62,513 nt of DNA from Bacillota bacterium (GCA_012838305.1 DUPN01000041.1:1-62513); one strand, 5' to 3'. Positions 31,540 to 40,553 are shown, counted from the first letter of the stretch. The notes: generated by a model from the letters alone, not told the origin. A program made the numbers and translations.

Positions 31540-31560
31540 TTCCTACGGATTTAGTCGGAA
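31540..31560 (+). promoter_or_regulatory. Candidate Rrf2/IscR operator
   Basis: Imperfect 21-bp palindrome with TTCC (31540-31543) and GGAA (31557-31560) arms and an inner AC/GT pair, just downstream of the expected transcription start and upstream of iscR. The position suits autorepression. The link to IscR is inferred. Confidence 0.45.
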
Positions 31561-31578
31561 ATGAATGGGGGAGAAGCG

Positions 31579-32022
31579 ATGAGAGTGTCTACGAGGGGCG
31601 AGTATGGTGTTCGGGCCATGTTTGATCTGGCCCTTCACTCTGGAGCAGGTCCGATTGCCCTAAAGACGATTGCAGAGCGTCAGATGATTTCCGAACATTA
31701 CCTGGAACAGCTCATGGCTGCCCTGAGGAAGGCCGGCTTAGTCAAAAGCAGGCGGGGAGCCCAGGGCGGTTATCAACTGGCCCATGAACCGGAAAACGTG
31801 TCCATAGGACAGATCATTCGAGTGCTTGAGGGTCCAATTACCCCTTTGGATTGTCTGGATACCCATACGGGAACAGGTCCCTACTGCCAAACGCCGGATC
31901 GCTGTGTGCTGCGGAATTTATGGAAAGAGCTTCAGGACAGCATGAAGCAGGTTTTGGATAATACGACCCTGGAAGATTTGAAACAGGATGCCTATAGACT
32001 TGAGGTGACGGAAGGACAATGA
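31579..32022 (+). CDS. iscR: Rrf2 family regulator, IscR-like
   Basis: A 147-residue winged-helix repressor. The HTH spans RGEYGVRAMFDLAL to RRGAQGGYQL. Three cysteines in LDCLDTHTGTGPYCQTPDRC are placed like the Fe-S ligands of IscR, so it probably senses cluster supply. ATG 31579 has GGGGGAG five bases upstream; an ATG at 31561 lies on top of that site. It overlaps iscS by ATGA. Confidence 0.9.
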   Translation: MRVSTRGEYGVRAMFDLALHSGAGPIALKTIAERQMISEHYLEQLMAALRKAGLVKSRRGAQGGYQLAHEPENVSIGQIIRVLEGPITPLDCLDTHTGTGPYCQTPDRCVLRNLWKELQDSMKQVLDNTTLEDLKQDAYRLEVTEGQ

Positions 32023-33176
32023 AGGAGATTTACATGGACCATGCGGCCACAACTGCTCTTAGGCCTGAGGTTCTCGATTCTATGTTACCCTATTTTGGCT
32101 CAGAATTCGGCAATGCCTCCAGTGTCTATGGCTGGGGACGCAGAGCCCGTCAGGCACTGGATTCGGCTCGTGATACGGTCAGTGGGCTCTTGGGAGCCTC
32201 CAGCGATGAGATCATTTTTACCTCGGGCGGTTCCGAAGGGGCCAATTTGGCCATCAAGGGCGTGGCTTGGGCTAATCAGAACAGAGGTAAGCACATCATT
32301 ACCAGCGCCATTGAGCACCATGCCGTATTGGATTCTGTGCTCTGGCTTGAAAAGCAGGGATTCGAGATCACCATTCTGCCCGTGGATGCAGAAGGGCAGG
32401 TTGCGCCCGCTCAGGTAGCTGAGGCGCTGCGGCCAGATACGATTTTGGTGTCCATCATGCACGCCAACAATGAAGTAGGTACGATTCAGCCCATCAGCGA
32501 GATCGGTGCCATTGTTCGCGAACATGGCGCCTTCTTCCACACCGATGCAGTCCAGACAGCGGGTGTCCTCGGGATGAGTGTGCAGGAACTGAATGTTGAT
32601 TTACTGTCCTTATCTGCCCATAAGTTCTATGGACCCAAGGGCGTCGGAGCCCTCTATCTGCGTAAAGGAGTGCGCTTGAACCCGCTAATCCATGGCGGGG
32701 CCCAGGAGAAGCGTCGCAGAGCAGGTACAGAAAACGTGGCTGGAATCGTAGGTTTAGCGAAGGCCTTGGAGTTGGCCCAAGAGGAGCGTGAGGAAGAGAA
32801 CGCACGCCTGATTGCTCTACGTGATCGCCTGATCGAAGGTCTGATGCGTATCCCTTCTACAAAGGTGAATGGCAGCTTGGTTCAGCGCCTTCCGAACAAT
32901 GTGAATGTCTGTTTTGAGTTTATTGAAGGCGAGTCAATGCTCCTTAATCTCGACTTACGGGGTGTTGCTGCCTCCAGCGGATCGGCCTGTACTTCCGGGT
33001 CCCTTGATCCGTCCCATGTGCTCTTGGCCATGGGCTTGACCCATGAAATCGCCCACGGTTCCTTGCGTCTGACCTTAGGGCGGGACAATACGGAGGCGGA
33101 TGTTGACTACGTTCTCCAGGAGGTACCCATGATTGTAGAGCGTTTACGGGCCATGTCCCCGTTGTATCAAGGATAG
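32019..33176 (+). CDS. iscS: Cysteine desulfurase IscS
   Basis: A PLP enzyme that takes sulfur from cysteine for Fe-S clusters and tRNA thiolation, 385 residues. The PLP lysine is in SLSAHKFYGPKG, the substrate-site histidine in AIEHHA, and the persulfide cysteine in SSGSACTSG on the mobile loop. It sits between its regulator and its scaffold, so its first job is cluster assembly. Confidence 0.95.
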   Translation: MKEIYMDHAATTALRPEVLDSMLPYFGSEFGNASSVYGWGRRARQALDSARDTVSGLLGASSDEIIFTSGGSEGANLAIKGVAWANQNRGKHIITSAIEHHAVLDSVLWLEKQGFEITILPVDAEGQVAPAQVAEALRPDTILVSIMHANNEVGTIQPISEIGAIVREHGAFFHTDAVQTAGVLGMSVQELNVDLLSLSAHKFYGPKGVGALYLRKGVRLNPLIHGGAQEKRRRAGTENVAGIVGLAKALELAQEEREEENARLIALRDRLIEGLMRIPSTKVNGSLVQRLPNNVNVCFEFIEGESMLLNLDLRGVAASSGSACTSGSLDPSHVLLAMGLTHEIAHGSLRLTLGRDNTEADVDYVLQEVPMIVERLRAMSPLYQG

Positions 33177-33189
33177 GGAGGGTAACAGC

Positions 33190-33573
33190 ATGTATTCCGA
33201 TAAAGTAATGGATCATTTTACGAACCCACGCAATGTCGGGGAAATTGCAGACGCGGACGGCATTGGTGAGGTAGGAAATGCCCGCTGCGGAGATATTATG
33301 AAGCTGTGGATCAAAGTGGACGGGGATGTAATTACCGATGTGAAATTCAAGACATTTGGCTGCGGAGCGGCCATTGCCACGTCCAGTGTGATCACGGAAA
33401 TGGCCATTGGAAAGACGGTAGCCGAGGCGGAGAGAATCACCAATCAGGAAGTGGCAGAAGAACTGCACGGTTTGCCTTCCGTGAAGATGCATTGCTCGAA
33501 TCTAGCTGCGGAAGCGCTCATGGCCGCTATTGAGGACTACCGCAAGAAATCAGACAAAACGTCTGCTTCGTAA
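33190..33573 (+). CDS. iscU: Iron-sulfur cluster scaffold IscU/NifU
   Basis: A 127-residue scaffold on which clusters are assembled. Three conserved cysteines are present (ARCGD, FGCGAA, HCSNLA). The ATG follows GGGAGGGT. The residue after the first Cys-Gly is the usual aspartate. No hscA, hscB or ferredoxin genes follow, which fits the short Firmicutes ISC version. Confidence 0.94.
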   Translation: MYSDKVMDHFTNPRNVGEIADADGIGEVGNARCGDIMKLWIKVDGDVITDVKFKTFGCGAAIATSSVITEMAIGKTVAEAERITNQEVAEELHGLPSVKMHCSNLAAEALMAAIEDYRKKSDKTSAS

Positions 33574-33584
33574 CACGAAGGAAG

Positions 33585-33612
33585 CACCGGGTCAACTTCC
33601 CGGTGTTTTTTT
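33585..33612 (+). terminator. Terminator of the isc operon
   Basis: CACCGGG (33585-33591) pairs with CCCGGTG (33599-33605), followed by seven T residues. Confidence 0.93.
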
Positions 33613-33662
33613 CGCCCCAATGGGAGAAACTAAGGTTCAGAAAACTAAACGAGGTGATTACG

Positions 33663-33839
33663 GTGGCCAATGGTCGCAACATGATGATCATGGGTTTGGT
33701 CGGTCTGGCCTTAGGAATTTATGTCGGCAACAGCCTAAGAACTGGTTCTGTGACTAGGCAGGTTCGTTCTACAGGCCGAACGCTGATGCGTAAAGCCCGG
33801 GGTCAAGTGCAACAGCAGCTGAATAACTGGATGGATTGA
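33663..33839 (+). CDS. Small YtxH-like membrane-anchored protein
   Basis: A 58-residue protein with one TM (MMIMGLVGLALGIYVGNSL) and a basic tail. It resembles short YtxH-type proteins, but I cannot assign a family firmly. GTG 33663 has GAGGTG six bases upstream; the longer open frame runs back into the isc terminator. It overlaps the next gene by TTGA. Confidence 0.65.
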   Translation: MANGRNMMIMGLVGLALGIYVGNSLRTGSVTRQVRSTGRTLMRKARGQVQQQLNNWMD

Positions 33840-34861
33840 GTCTTGTGGCCAAACGAATCTGGTGGGGATTCGTCCTCCTAGGAATACTCGCTTTTCTTTA
33901 TCGGGTCAGGACTGTGCTGACCCCTTTCTTATTCGCCATTCTCATCGCCTATATTCTTTATCCTGTGGTCGTTGCTGTAGAAAAACGAGGGGCCTCCAGA
34001 ATTGGATCCATCTTGCTTGTTTACGCAATCTTTGGTGCTGCAGTTGGAGTAGCATTCTGGATTGCTTTGCCCAGCTTACTTGGGGATTTGGAGGAGATAG
34101 GTCGCAAGTTACCTGAGCAAGCCGCCCGATTGCAGGACTTTGGGGAAGATGCGGTAGGCTTTTTTCGTCGAGTACAGCTCCCGGCCACCATTCGTGACGC
34201 CCTCAGTATTGTCTTGGAACGTGTTCAGACGGCAACGGAATCTCTGGCCGGCCGGCTGATGCAGATGCTCATGGCGGCCTTCACCCATATGATCTCCCTC
34301 ATAATCTCACCTGTTTTAGCCTTCTATTTGCTGCGGGATCACAGAGCGATGCGCAATGGAGCCCTAAACTACATTCCGGCGCACCTTAGAGGCGACGCCC
34401 TCTACATTCTGCAGGAGATCAACCTTGCCCTGCATGGGTTCTTCCGGGGCCAAATAATCGTGTGTTTGTTCGTTGGTCTCTTTGTTTACGGAGGTCTCTA
34501 CCTCTTAGGGATACCCTATGCCCTTTTCATCGGCTTCTTAGCTGGTCTTTTCGACATCATACCCTACTTCGGCCCTGTTTTGGGTTTTCTTCCCGCAGCC
34601 GCCTTGGCTTTAGCCAAATCGCCTCTGACAGTACTGTGGGTTCTGCTTGTGTTTGTGACCGCCAATCAACTGGAGAACGCTGTGATTTCCCCCAAGCTGA
34701 TTGGGGATCGGGTGGGACTGCATCCCTTGGTGGTGATCTTTGCGGTCTTTGCCGGTGGAGACCTGATGGGTATTTTTGGAATGCTCTTGGCGATTCCCGT
34801 TGCCGCCATTATCCGCGTGATCTTAGCCTTCTTCTTTCTACGACGTCCCCATAGCCAATAA
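33836..34861 (+). CDS. AI-2E family transporter (YrrI-like)
   Basis: A membrane protein of about 341 residues with seven or eight hydrophobic segments and the family's LFDIIPYFGPVLGFLPAA and NQLENAVISPKLIGDRVGLHPLVVIF motifs. The AI-2E name is historical: members include autoinducer exporters and Na+/H+ antiporters, so the substrate is open. The start is TTG 33836 or GTG 33845. It precedes alaS, as yrrI does in Bacillus. Confidence 0.85.
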   Translation: MSLVAKRIWWGFVLLGILAFLYRVRTVLTPFLFAILIAYILYPVVVAVEKRGASRIGSILLVYAIFGAAVGVAFWIALPSLLGDLEEIGRKLPEQAARLQDFGEDAVGFFRRVQLPATIRDALSIVLERVQTATESLAGRLMQMLMAAFTHMISLIISPVLAFYLLRDHRAMRNGALNYIPAHLRGDALYILQEINLALHGFFRGQIIVCLFVGLFVYGGLYLLGIPYALFIGFLAGLFDIIPYFGPVLGFLPAAALALAKSPLTVLWVLLVFVTANQLENAVISPKLIGDRVGLHPLVVIFAVFAGGDLMGIFGMLLAIPVAAIIRVILAFFFLRRPHSQ

Positions 34862-34879
34862 TGGGCACTGTGCCTTCAA

Positions 34880-34928
34880 GAACCCGCCTCCTCGGTCAGT
34901 TGACAAGGGGAGGCGGGTTCGTTACTAT
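34880..34928 (+). promoter_or_regulatory. alaS promoter embedded in a perfect 12-bp inverted repeat
   Basis: TTGACA (34900-34905), 17-bp spacer, TACTAT (34923-34928). The arms GAACCCGCCTCC (34880-34891) and GGAGGCGGGTTC (34909-34920) flank the -35 and fill the spacer. No T tract follows on the plus strand, so this is a poor terminator. It may be an operator for alaS. The expected start near 34935 leaves too little leader for a T-box. Confidence 0.7.
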
Positions 34929-34989
34929 TGAATTAATGAGGAAAATTTTCCTTGTGCAGAAATGGGGTGAACCGCATTCGCGGTATCTA

Positions 34990-37638
34990 ATGAAGAACTA
35001 TACAGCTGATCAGATTCGTACCATGTTTTTGGAGTTTTTCCAGAGCAAAGACCACCGCATTTTGCCTAGTGCGTCACTTATCCCCCATGGGGATCCCACT
35101 TTACTCTTAACCGTGGCTGGAATGGTGCCTTTTAAGCGGCATTTCTTAGGTCTAGAGAAGCCTGTTCATCCTCGCATTGCTACCAGTCAAAAGTGCATTC
35201 GGACCGGTGATATTGATAATGTCGGTAAGACCGATCGCCACGGGACTTTTTTTGAGATGCTCGGCAACTTCTCCTTTGGCGATTACTTTAAAAAGGAAAT
35301 TATCCCCTGGTCCTGGGAGTTTGTTGTGGAACACCTCCATCTGCCTCCTGAGAAGCTGTGGGTATCCATCTACCTAGATGATGACGAAGCCTTCGACATT
35401 TGGCACCGGGACGTGGGCGTTCCAGCCGAACGGATTGTGCGTTTAGGCAAGGACGATAACTTCTGGGAAACAGGTTCTGGACCTTGCGGACCATGCTCGG
35501 AGATCCATATTGACCGGGGGGCTGAGGTGGGATGTGGCGATCCAAACTGCAGACCAGGTTGTGATTGCGACCGCTATGTTGAGTTTTGGAATTTAGTCTT
35601 CATTCAGTTTCATCAAGATGGGGATACCTATACGCCGCTGGAGAAAAAGAGTATTGATACCGGCATGGGCCTCGAACGGGTGGCCGCGCTGATGCAGGGC
35701 AAACGGAGCATTTTTGAGGTGGACAATCTCCTTCCTATCCTGCAAGAGGCAGGTAGCCTAGCCGGTGTGTCTTACGGGCAAGACCCTGCCGCGGATGTAT
35801 CCTTGAGGGTGATTGCCGACCATGCCCGCGCTGTGGCTTTTCTCGTTAGCGATGGTGTTCTGCCCAGCAACGAAGGGCGCGGCTATGTGCTGCGTCGTTT
35901 GATTCGCAGAGCGGTTCGTCACGGTCGTCTCCTTGGTATTGATGCTTTATTCTTGAATCGCTTGGTCACGAAAGCGATTGAGATGATGAAAGGGCCCTAT
36001 CCTGAGCTGGTTGAGCGGCAAGAGTACATTCACCGAGTGGTTGGGTTGGAGGAAAGACGCTTCGGAGAAACATTAGAACAGGGCATGCGCCTGCTTAGAG
36101 ATTTGGCACTGAAAGCCAAGGAACAGAAGCTTGATGAAGTTTCCGGTGAGGATGTCTTCCAACTCTACGATACCTTTGGTTTTCCCATTGATTTGACCCG
36201 GGAGATCCTGGCCGATGAAGGCTTGAAGGTTGATGAGGTCGGCTTCCACAAGGCCATGGAAGCCCAAAGAGAGCGGGCCAGGAAATCGCGAGCTGCCCAA
36301 GGTTACCTCGACAGCAGTCTGGCCGTGTACAAGGAACTGGCAGGAGTTGTGACCACCGAATTTGTGGGCTATGACCTGTATGAGGTCGATTCTCAGGTCC
36401 TGGGCATTATTGTGGACGGCCATAGTGTAGATCAGGCTGACAGCGGCAGTCAAGTCGCTGTGGTCTTGGAAAAGACCCCCTTCTATCCGGAAGGTGGCGG
36501 GCAAGTGGCGGATCAAGGTCTGATTAAGACCGACACAGGTCTGGTACGTGTTACCGATGTGCGGGAGGTTGTTCAGGGTCTGATCAGTCATCTGGGCGTG
36601 GTGTTGGAAGGTTACATTGCCACAGGGAGCCAGGCCTTAGCGTCCATCACCCCCTCCTGCCGCCAACAGACGGCGCGCCACCATACAGCCACCCATCTGC
36701 TGCACCATGCTCTGCGCGAGGTATTGGGAGGACATGTGAATCAAGCAGGTTCCTTTGTGGGCCCCGAACGCCTGCGCTTCGACTTCACGCATTTCCAAGC
36801 TGTAAGTGAAGAAGAAGTTCGCCGTATAGAGGATCAGGTCAATCTGGCGATCCTCAAAAACTCGCCTGTAACACCGACCATCACGGATTTGGAGAGCGCC
36901 AAACAGCAGGGAGCTACAGCCCTCTTCGGCGAGAAGTATGAGGCGGAGGTAAGAATGGTCCAGGTAGGAGAGGATTCCCTGGAACTGTGCGGAGGGACCC
37001 ATGTCCGTTCCACAGGCGAGATCGGACTCTTCAAAATACTCTCCGAGGGGAGCGTGGCCGCGGGAGTGCGCCGCATTGAAGCTGTTGCAGGGACGGAAGC
37101 GATGAACTACGTTCGGGCTGCCGATTCTGTGTTGAAGAAGCTACAGACCACCTTTCAGGTCCAGACCGAAGAGCTGCCGGAACAGGTGGAGCGCATTTTG
37201 GAAGCCCATCGTAAGCTGGAGAAAGAGCTAGCAAGTGTCAAGCAGCAAAGTTTGCTGGGAGCTGTGGATTCTCTGGTTGCAGGTGCAGATCAGGTGGACG
37301 GGGCTTACATCGTGGTTTCCGAGGTGGATGCGGATCAGCCGGAGGACTTGAGAGTACTAGGAGATCGCATTCGGGACCGTCTGGACCCCGTGGCACTCTT
37401 GTTGGCTTCCAGGAGCGGCGAGAAGGTGCTTCTGCTCAGCATGGTTTCCAAATCCCTGACCCAGGCGGGACTCCATGCGGGCAATGTGGTTCGAGAAGCT
37501 GCCAAACTGTGCGGAGGCGGAGGCGGTGGGCGCCCCGATATGGCCCAAGCCGGCGGGCGTTTGCCCCAGATGATACCGGAGGCCCTTAAACGGAGCAGAG
37601 CGTTCTTTAGGGAACAATTGGAGGGAATTAAGCCATAG
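34990..37638 (+). CDS. alaS: Alanyl-tRNA synthetase
   Basis: Class II synthetase of 882 residues: catalytic domain from MKNYTADQIRTMFLEFF, tRNA-recognition region, editing domain with HHTATHLLHHALRE and CGGTHVRSTGEIG, and C-Ala domain with a run of glycines (GGGGGGRPDMAQAGG). ATG 34990 fits the family start but has only a weak ribosome site. In-frame GTG 34954 and ATG 34936 are alternatives; 34936 would be almost leaderless given the promoter. Confidence 0.94.
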   Translation: MKNYTADQIRTMFLEFFQSKDHRILPSASLIPHGDPTLLLTVAGMVPFKRHFLGLEKPVHPRIATSQKCIRTGDIDNVGKTDRHGTFFEMLGNFSFGDYFKKEIIPWSWEFVVEHLHLPPEKLWVSIYLDDDEAFDIWHRDVGVPAERIVRLGKDDNFWETGSGPCGPCSEIHIDRGAEVGCGDPNCRPGCDCDRYVEFWNLVFIQFHQDGDTYTPLEKKSIDTGMGLERVAALMQGKRSIFEVDNLLPILQEAGSLAGVSYGQDPAADVSLRVIADHARAVAFLVSDGVLPSNEGRGYVLRRLIRRAVRHGRLLGIDALFLNRLVTKAIEMMKGPYPELVERQEYIHRVVGLEERRFGETLEQGMRLLRDLALKAKEQKLDEVSGEDVFQLYDTFGFPIDLTREILADEGLKVDEVGFHKAMEAQRERARKSRAAQGYLDSSLAVYKELAGVVTTEFVGYDLYEVDSQVLGIIVDGHSVDQADSGSQVAVVLEKTPFYPEGGGQVADQGLIKTDTGLVRVTDVREVVQGLISHLGVVLEGYIATGSQALASITPSCRQQTARHHTATHLLHHALREVLGGHVNQAGSFVGPERLRFDFTHFQAVSEEEVRRIEDQVNLAILKNSPVTPTITDLESAKQQGATALFGEKYEAEVRMVQVGEDSLELCGGTHVRSTGEIGLFKILSEGSVAAGVRRIEAVAGTEAMNYVRAADSVLKKLQTTFQVQTEELPEQVERILEAHRKLEKELASVKQQSLLGAVDSLVAGADQVDGAYIVVSEVDADQPEDLRVLGDRIRDRLDPVALLLASRSGEKVLLLSMVSKSLTQAGLHAGNVVREAAKLCGGGGGGRPDMAQAGGRLPQMIPEALKRSRAFFREQLEGIKP

Positions 37639-37681
37639 CTAGAGAATAGTATGTAGAGAGAAGCTGGTGAGGAGGGATACC

Positions 37682-37939
37682 ATGAGTGATGCTCTCGACA
37701 AGACCACCTTGTTTAACTGGAAGGCGCTGGAAGAAGATCCTTTGGCGGTGCGCACGGTACTGGAGCACGTCTATGAGGCCTTAAAGGATAAAGGATATAA
37801 TCCCTTTGGGCAAATCGTGGGTTATCTGATCTCTGGTGATCCCACATTTATTACCAGTCACAACAAAGCACGTTCTCTCATTACCCAGCTAGAAAGGGAT
37901 ATTATCCTTGAGGAGTTAGTGAGACAGTATCTTAAGTAA
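37682..37939 (+). CDS. ireB: IreB family regulatory phosphoprotein
   Basis: An 85-residue UPF0297 protein (B. subtilis YrzL). In Enterococcus, IreB is a target of the PASTA kinase IreK and affects cell-wall stress resistance. The YLISGDPTFITSHNKARSLI segment is the family signature. ATG 37682 has GAGGAGGG upstream. Its neighbours alaS, ruvX and DUF1292 are the usual ones, but degV and an aldo/keto reductase have been inserted. Confidence 0.92.
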   Translation: MSDALDKTTLFNWKALEEDPLAVRTVLEHVYEALKDKGYNPFGQIVGYLISGDPTFITSHNKARSLITQLERDIILEELVRQYLK

Positions 37940-37962
37940 GTGACTAAGGAGTTAGGACGGTC

Positions 37963-38799
37963 ATGATACGAGTCAGTGCAGACAGCACATGCGATCTTTC
38001 ACCAGAATTAATTCAACAATTCGATCTTGCTATTACACCCTTAAGCATAACCGTGGAAGAGCGGGTGTTCAAAGACGCTGTAGATATTCGTCCCGAAGAT
38101 ATTTTTCAATATGTAGATGCCGGTAAGACCTGTGTAACAGGTGCGGTCAATGTGTACGAGTACCAGAAGCACTTTCAAGAGCTGACCAAAGACGGAGATG
38201 AGGTCATTCACATTTGTATCGGATCGAGTTTTTCGTCCTGTTACGAACATGCACTCTTAGCTGCCCGAGACTTCTCCGGAGTCGAGGTTGTTGACTCACA
38301 GAACCTCTCGACGGGGAGCGGTCATTTGGTGTACGAAGCCGCTTTGATGGCCCGCAGCGGCGCTTCACTGCTTGAGATTAAGTCAAGGCTCGATCAGCTG
38401 CGTCTCAAGGTCGACGCCAGTTTCGTCCTAGATCAGCTGGATTATCTCGCCAAGGGAGGGCGATGTTCAGCCATAACCGCCCAGGGAGCTAGAATTCTGC
38501 GTTTGAAACCCTCCATAGAAGTGCGTGATGGAGTGATGATTGTTGGGCGCAAATACCGAGGTCACTTTGAAAAGGCGCTCAAATCCTATGTCCTCGATCG
38601 TCTTCAGGATCCCTCCATCTTGGATCCCAGCCGTGTGTTTGTCACTGCGGCCGGCTGCGATCCCGATGTTGTAGCCATGGTGTGTGCTACGCTGGAAGAA
38701 AAGGCAGACTTTGCAGAGATCATTGTTACCCAGGCCGGTTGTACCATCTCGAGTCATTGTGGACCAAACACCCTTGGTGTCTTGTTCCGGCGGCGGTAG
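37963..38799 (+). CDS. DegV family fatty-acid-binding protein
   Basis: A 278-residue DegV protein. Characterised members (FakB) bind a fatty acid for phosphorylation by FakA. It begins RVSADSTCDLSPEL and contains GSSFSSCYEHA and LDYLAKGGRCS, the usual lipid-site segments. No fakA is nearby, so its partner must be elsewhere. Confidence 0.9.
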   Translation: MIRVSADSTCDLSPELIQQFDLAITPLSITVEERVFKDAVDIRPEDIFQYVDAGKTCVTGAVNVYEYQKHFQELTKDGDEVIHICIGSSFSSCYEHALLAARDFSGVEVVDSQNLSTGSGHLVYEAALMARSGASLLEIKSRLDQLRLKVDASFVLDQLDYLAKGGRCSAITAQGARILRLKPSIEVRDGVMIVGRKYRGHFEKALKSYVLDRLQDPSILDPSRVFVTAAGCDPDVVAMVCATLEEKADFAEIIVTQAGCTISSHCGPNTLGVLFRRR

Positions 38800-38811
38800 A
38801 GGAGTTATGCA

Positions 38812-39756
38812 TTGGAATATAGAGAGTTAGGCCAAACCGGCCTCCAGGTCTCCAGACTGTGTTTTGGTGCTTTGACCATGGGCCCCCTGCAGAGGGGCCT
38901 TTCTCCCTTGGAGGGAAGTAAGGTTCTCCGCAGGGCCTTAGATCTGGGGGTCAATTTCGTTGACACTGCTGAGCTTTACCAAACCTATGAGCATATTCGC
39001 CTGGCTCTCCAAGGTTTCGAGGGTAGGCAAACTGTGGTCGTGGCCACGAAGTCCTACGCCTTTACCAGGGAGGGTATGTACGAGAGCATCGAACGGGCTT
39101 TGCAGGGTTTGGGCCTAGAGTCCATCCCCATCTTTATGCTCCATGAGCAAGAGTCCAGCCATACCCTAAGGGGACATTGGCCGGCCTTGGAGGTACTGTG
39201 GGAGGCGAAAAAGAGCGGAATCATTCAAGCCTGCGGGATTTCCACACATCATGTGCAAGGAGTCCTGGCTGCATCGGCCATTCCTGAAATTGATGTTATT
39301 TCGCCCCTGATCAATAGCACCGGAATCGGTATTCAAGGGGGCAGCAGAGAGCAAATGCTCCAGGCGATTGCCCATGCATCCGCCCTAGGCAAGGGTATTC
39401 TGGCCATGAAGCCTTTAGGAGGAGGGCACCTTTTGGCCACTTGGTCCGCTGCCTTGGATTACCTGCTGGCAAAGGCAGATATCCATTCGATTGCCGTGGG
39501 TATGAAGACCATCGAGGAAGTGGAACATAATATAGCCTATTTTCAGGGCCGACGGGATGTACCCAAACCGCCCGTCACGACCAGGCTTTTACACGTTGAT
39601 GAATGGTGCATAGGGTGCGGTGCCTGCGTCGAGGCCTGCCCCAACGGGGCTCTGCAGGTGCTGGAAGGTCGGGCCAGGGTAGTTTCCCGTGAGCAATGCG
39701 TCTTTTGCGGGTACTGTGGTGCCAGTTGTCCCGAATTTGCGATCAAAGTGATTTAG
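38812..39756 (+). CDS. Aldo/keto reductase with C-terminal 2x[4Fe-4S] ferredoxin domain
   Basis: A 314-residue fusion. Residues 1-250 are an aldo/keto reductase barrel (RELGQTGLQVSRLCFGALTM; DTAELYQTYEHI with the catalytic Asp and Tyr). Residues about 260-314 carry two clusters, CIGCGACVEACP and CVFCGYCGASCP. The family is common in anaerobes; electron donor and substrate are unknown. TTG 38812 follows AGAGGAG by seven bases. Confidence 0.9.
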   Translation: MEYRELGQTGLQVSRLCFGALTMGPLQRGLSPLEGSKVLRRALDLGVNFVDTAELYQTYEHIRLALQGFEGRQTVVVATKSYAFTREGMYESIERALQGLGLESIPIFMLHEQESSHTLRGHWPALEVLWEAKKSGIIQACGISTHHVQGVLAASAIPEIDVISPLINSTGIGIQGGSREQMLQAIAHASALGKGILAMKPLGGGHLLATWSAALDYLLAKADIHSIAVGMKTIEEVEHNIAYFQGRRDVPKPPVTTRLLHVDEWCIGCGACVEACPNGALQVLEGRARVVSREQCVFCGYCGASCPEFAIKVI

Positions 39757-39768
39757 AGGTGTGTGGTG

Positions 39769-40179
39769 ATGCGAATCCTTGGTTTGGATCTGGGCGAAAA
39801 GACGATTGGAATAGCGGTAAGTGACCCCATGGGCTGGACAGCGCAAGGCGTCGCGGTGTTGCGGCGCGCAGGTGATAAGCAGGATTTCGCCGCCCTCAGA
39901 GAGCTTGTGGAGGAGTATCAGGTGCAGAGTTTTGTCTTGGGGATGCCTCGCCGAACGGATGGACGTTATGGTCCTGAGGCGGAAAAAGTTTATTCCTTTG
40001 GCTCAGAATTGGAAAGGAGATTCTCACTGCCAGTAGAATATTGGGATGAACGCTTTTCCACGGTTCAAGCGGAACGTATTTTGCTCGAAGGTGATGTGAG
40101 TCGAGCCAAGCGGCGCCAGGTTATCGATAAGGTGGCTGCCGCCGTTATTTTGCAGGCATATTTGGATCATAAGCGGTAA
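39769..40179 (+). CDS. ruvX: Holliday junction resolvase-like/16S pre-rRNA nuclease YqgF
   Basis: A 136-residue RNase H-fold protein. The family processes the 5' end of 16S rRNA in E. coli and was named for a putative resolvase role. The acidic residues are in GLDLGEKTIGIAVSD and YWDERFSTVQAERIL. ATG 39769 sits seven bases after AGAGGTG; GTG codons at 39763 and 39766 are possible. Confidence 0.92.
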   Translation: MRILGLDLGEKTIGIAVSDPMGWTAQGVAVLRRAGDKQDFAALRELVEEYQVQSFVLGMPRRTDGRYGPEAEKVYSFGSELERRFSLPVEYWDERFSTVQAERILLEGDVSRAKRRQVIDKVAAAVILQAYLDHKR

Positions 40180-40206
40180 AAGCTACGTCTTGAAGGAGGC
40201 GATCGA

Positions 40207-40512
40207 ATGTCCCACAACCATGACGGACATGATCACGATCATGACCATCACGAACACGATTTTGAAATGGACGATACTATTGTACTTGTTGACGATGAAG
40301 ATGGCACAGAGCATGTCTTTACCGTGCTGGAGTATCTCGAGCTGGATGACCAGGTCTATGCGGTGTTGCTCCCAGAGGATGCGATCGAAGGGCAAGCCTA
40401 CATCTTTAAGGTCGGCACAGATGAGAATGGTGAAGAGATCCTCATGGATATCGAAGACGATGATGAGTTTGACAGAGTTGTAGCCGTTTTGGACTCCGAC
40501 GAAGTGGACTAA
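40207..40512 (+). CDS. DUF1292 protein with His/Asp-rich N-terminus
   Basis: A 101-residue acidic protein of the YrzB/DUF1292 family, function unknown. The conserved core is IVLVDDEDGTEHVFTVLEYLE. The first 18 residues alternate His and Asp, which could bind divalent metal. ATG 40207 has AAGGAGG upstream. Its place between ruvX and mltG is the normal one. Confidence 0.87.
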   Translation: MSHNHDGHDHDHDHHEHDFEMDDTIVLVDDEDGTEHVFTVLEYLELDDQVYAVLLPEDAIEGQAYIFKVGTDENGEEILMDIEDDDEFDRVVAVLDSDEVD

Positions 40513-40553
40513 TCCGGTCAACGGATTGAATTGTTTCTTCTGGGGGTGTATCA

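Noticed and set aside
34929-34989. T-box or other aminoacyl-tRNA riboswitch before alaS
   Set aside because: Only about 55 nt lie between the expected start and ATG 34990, and no T-box sequence is visible. The same holds for hisS, with 18 bp available.
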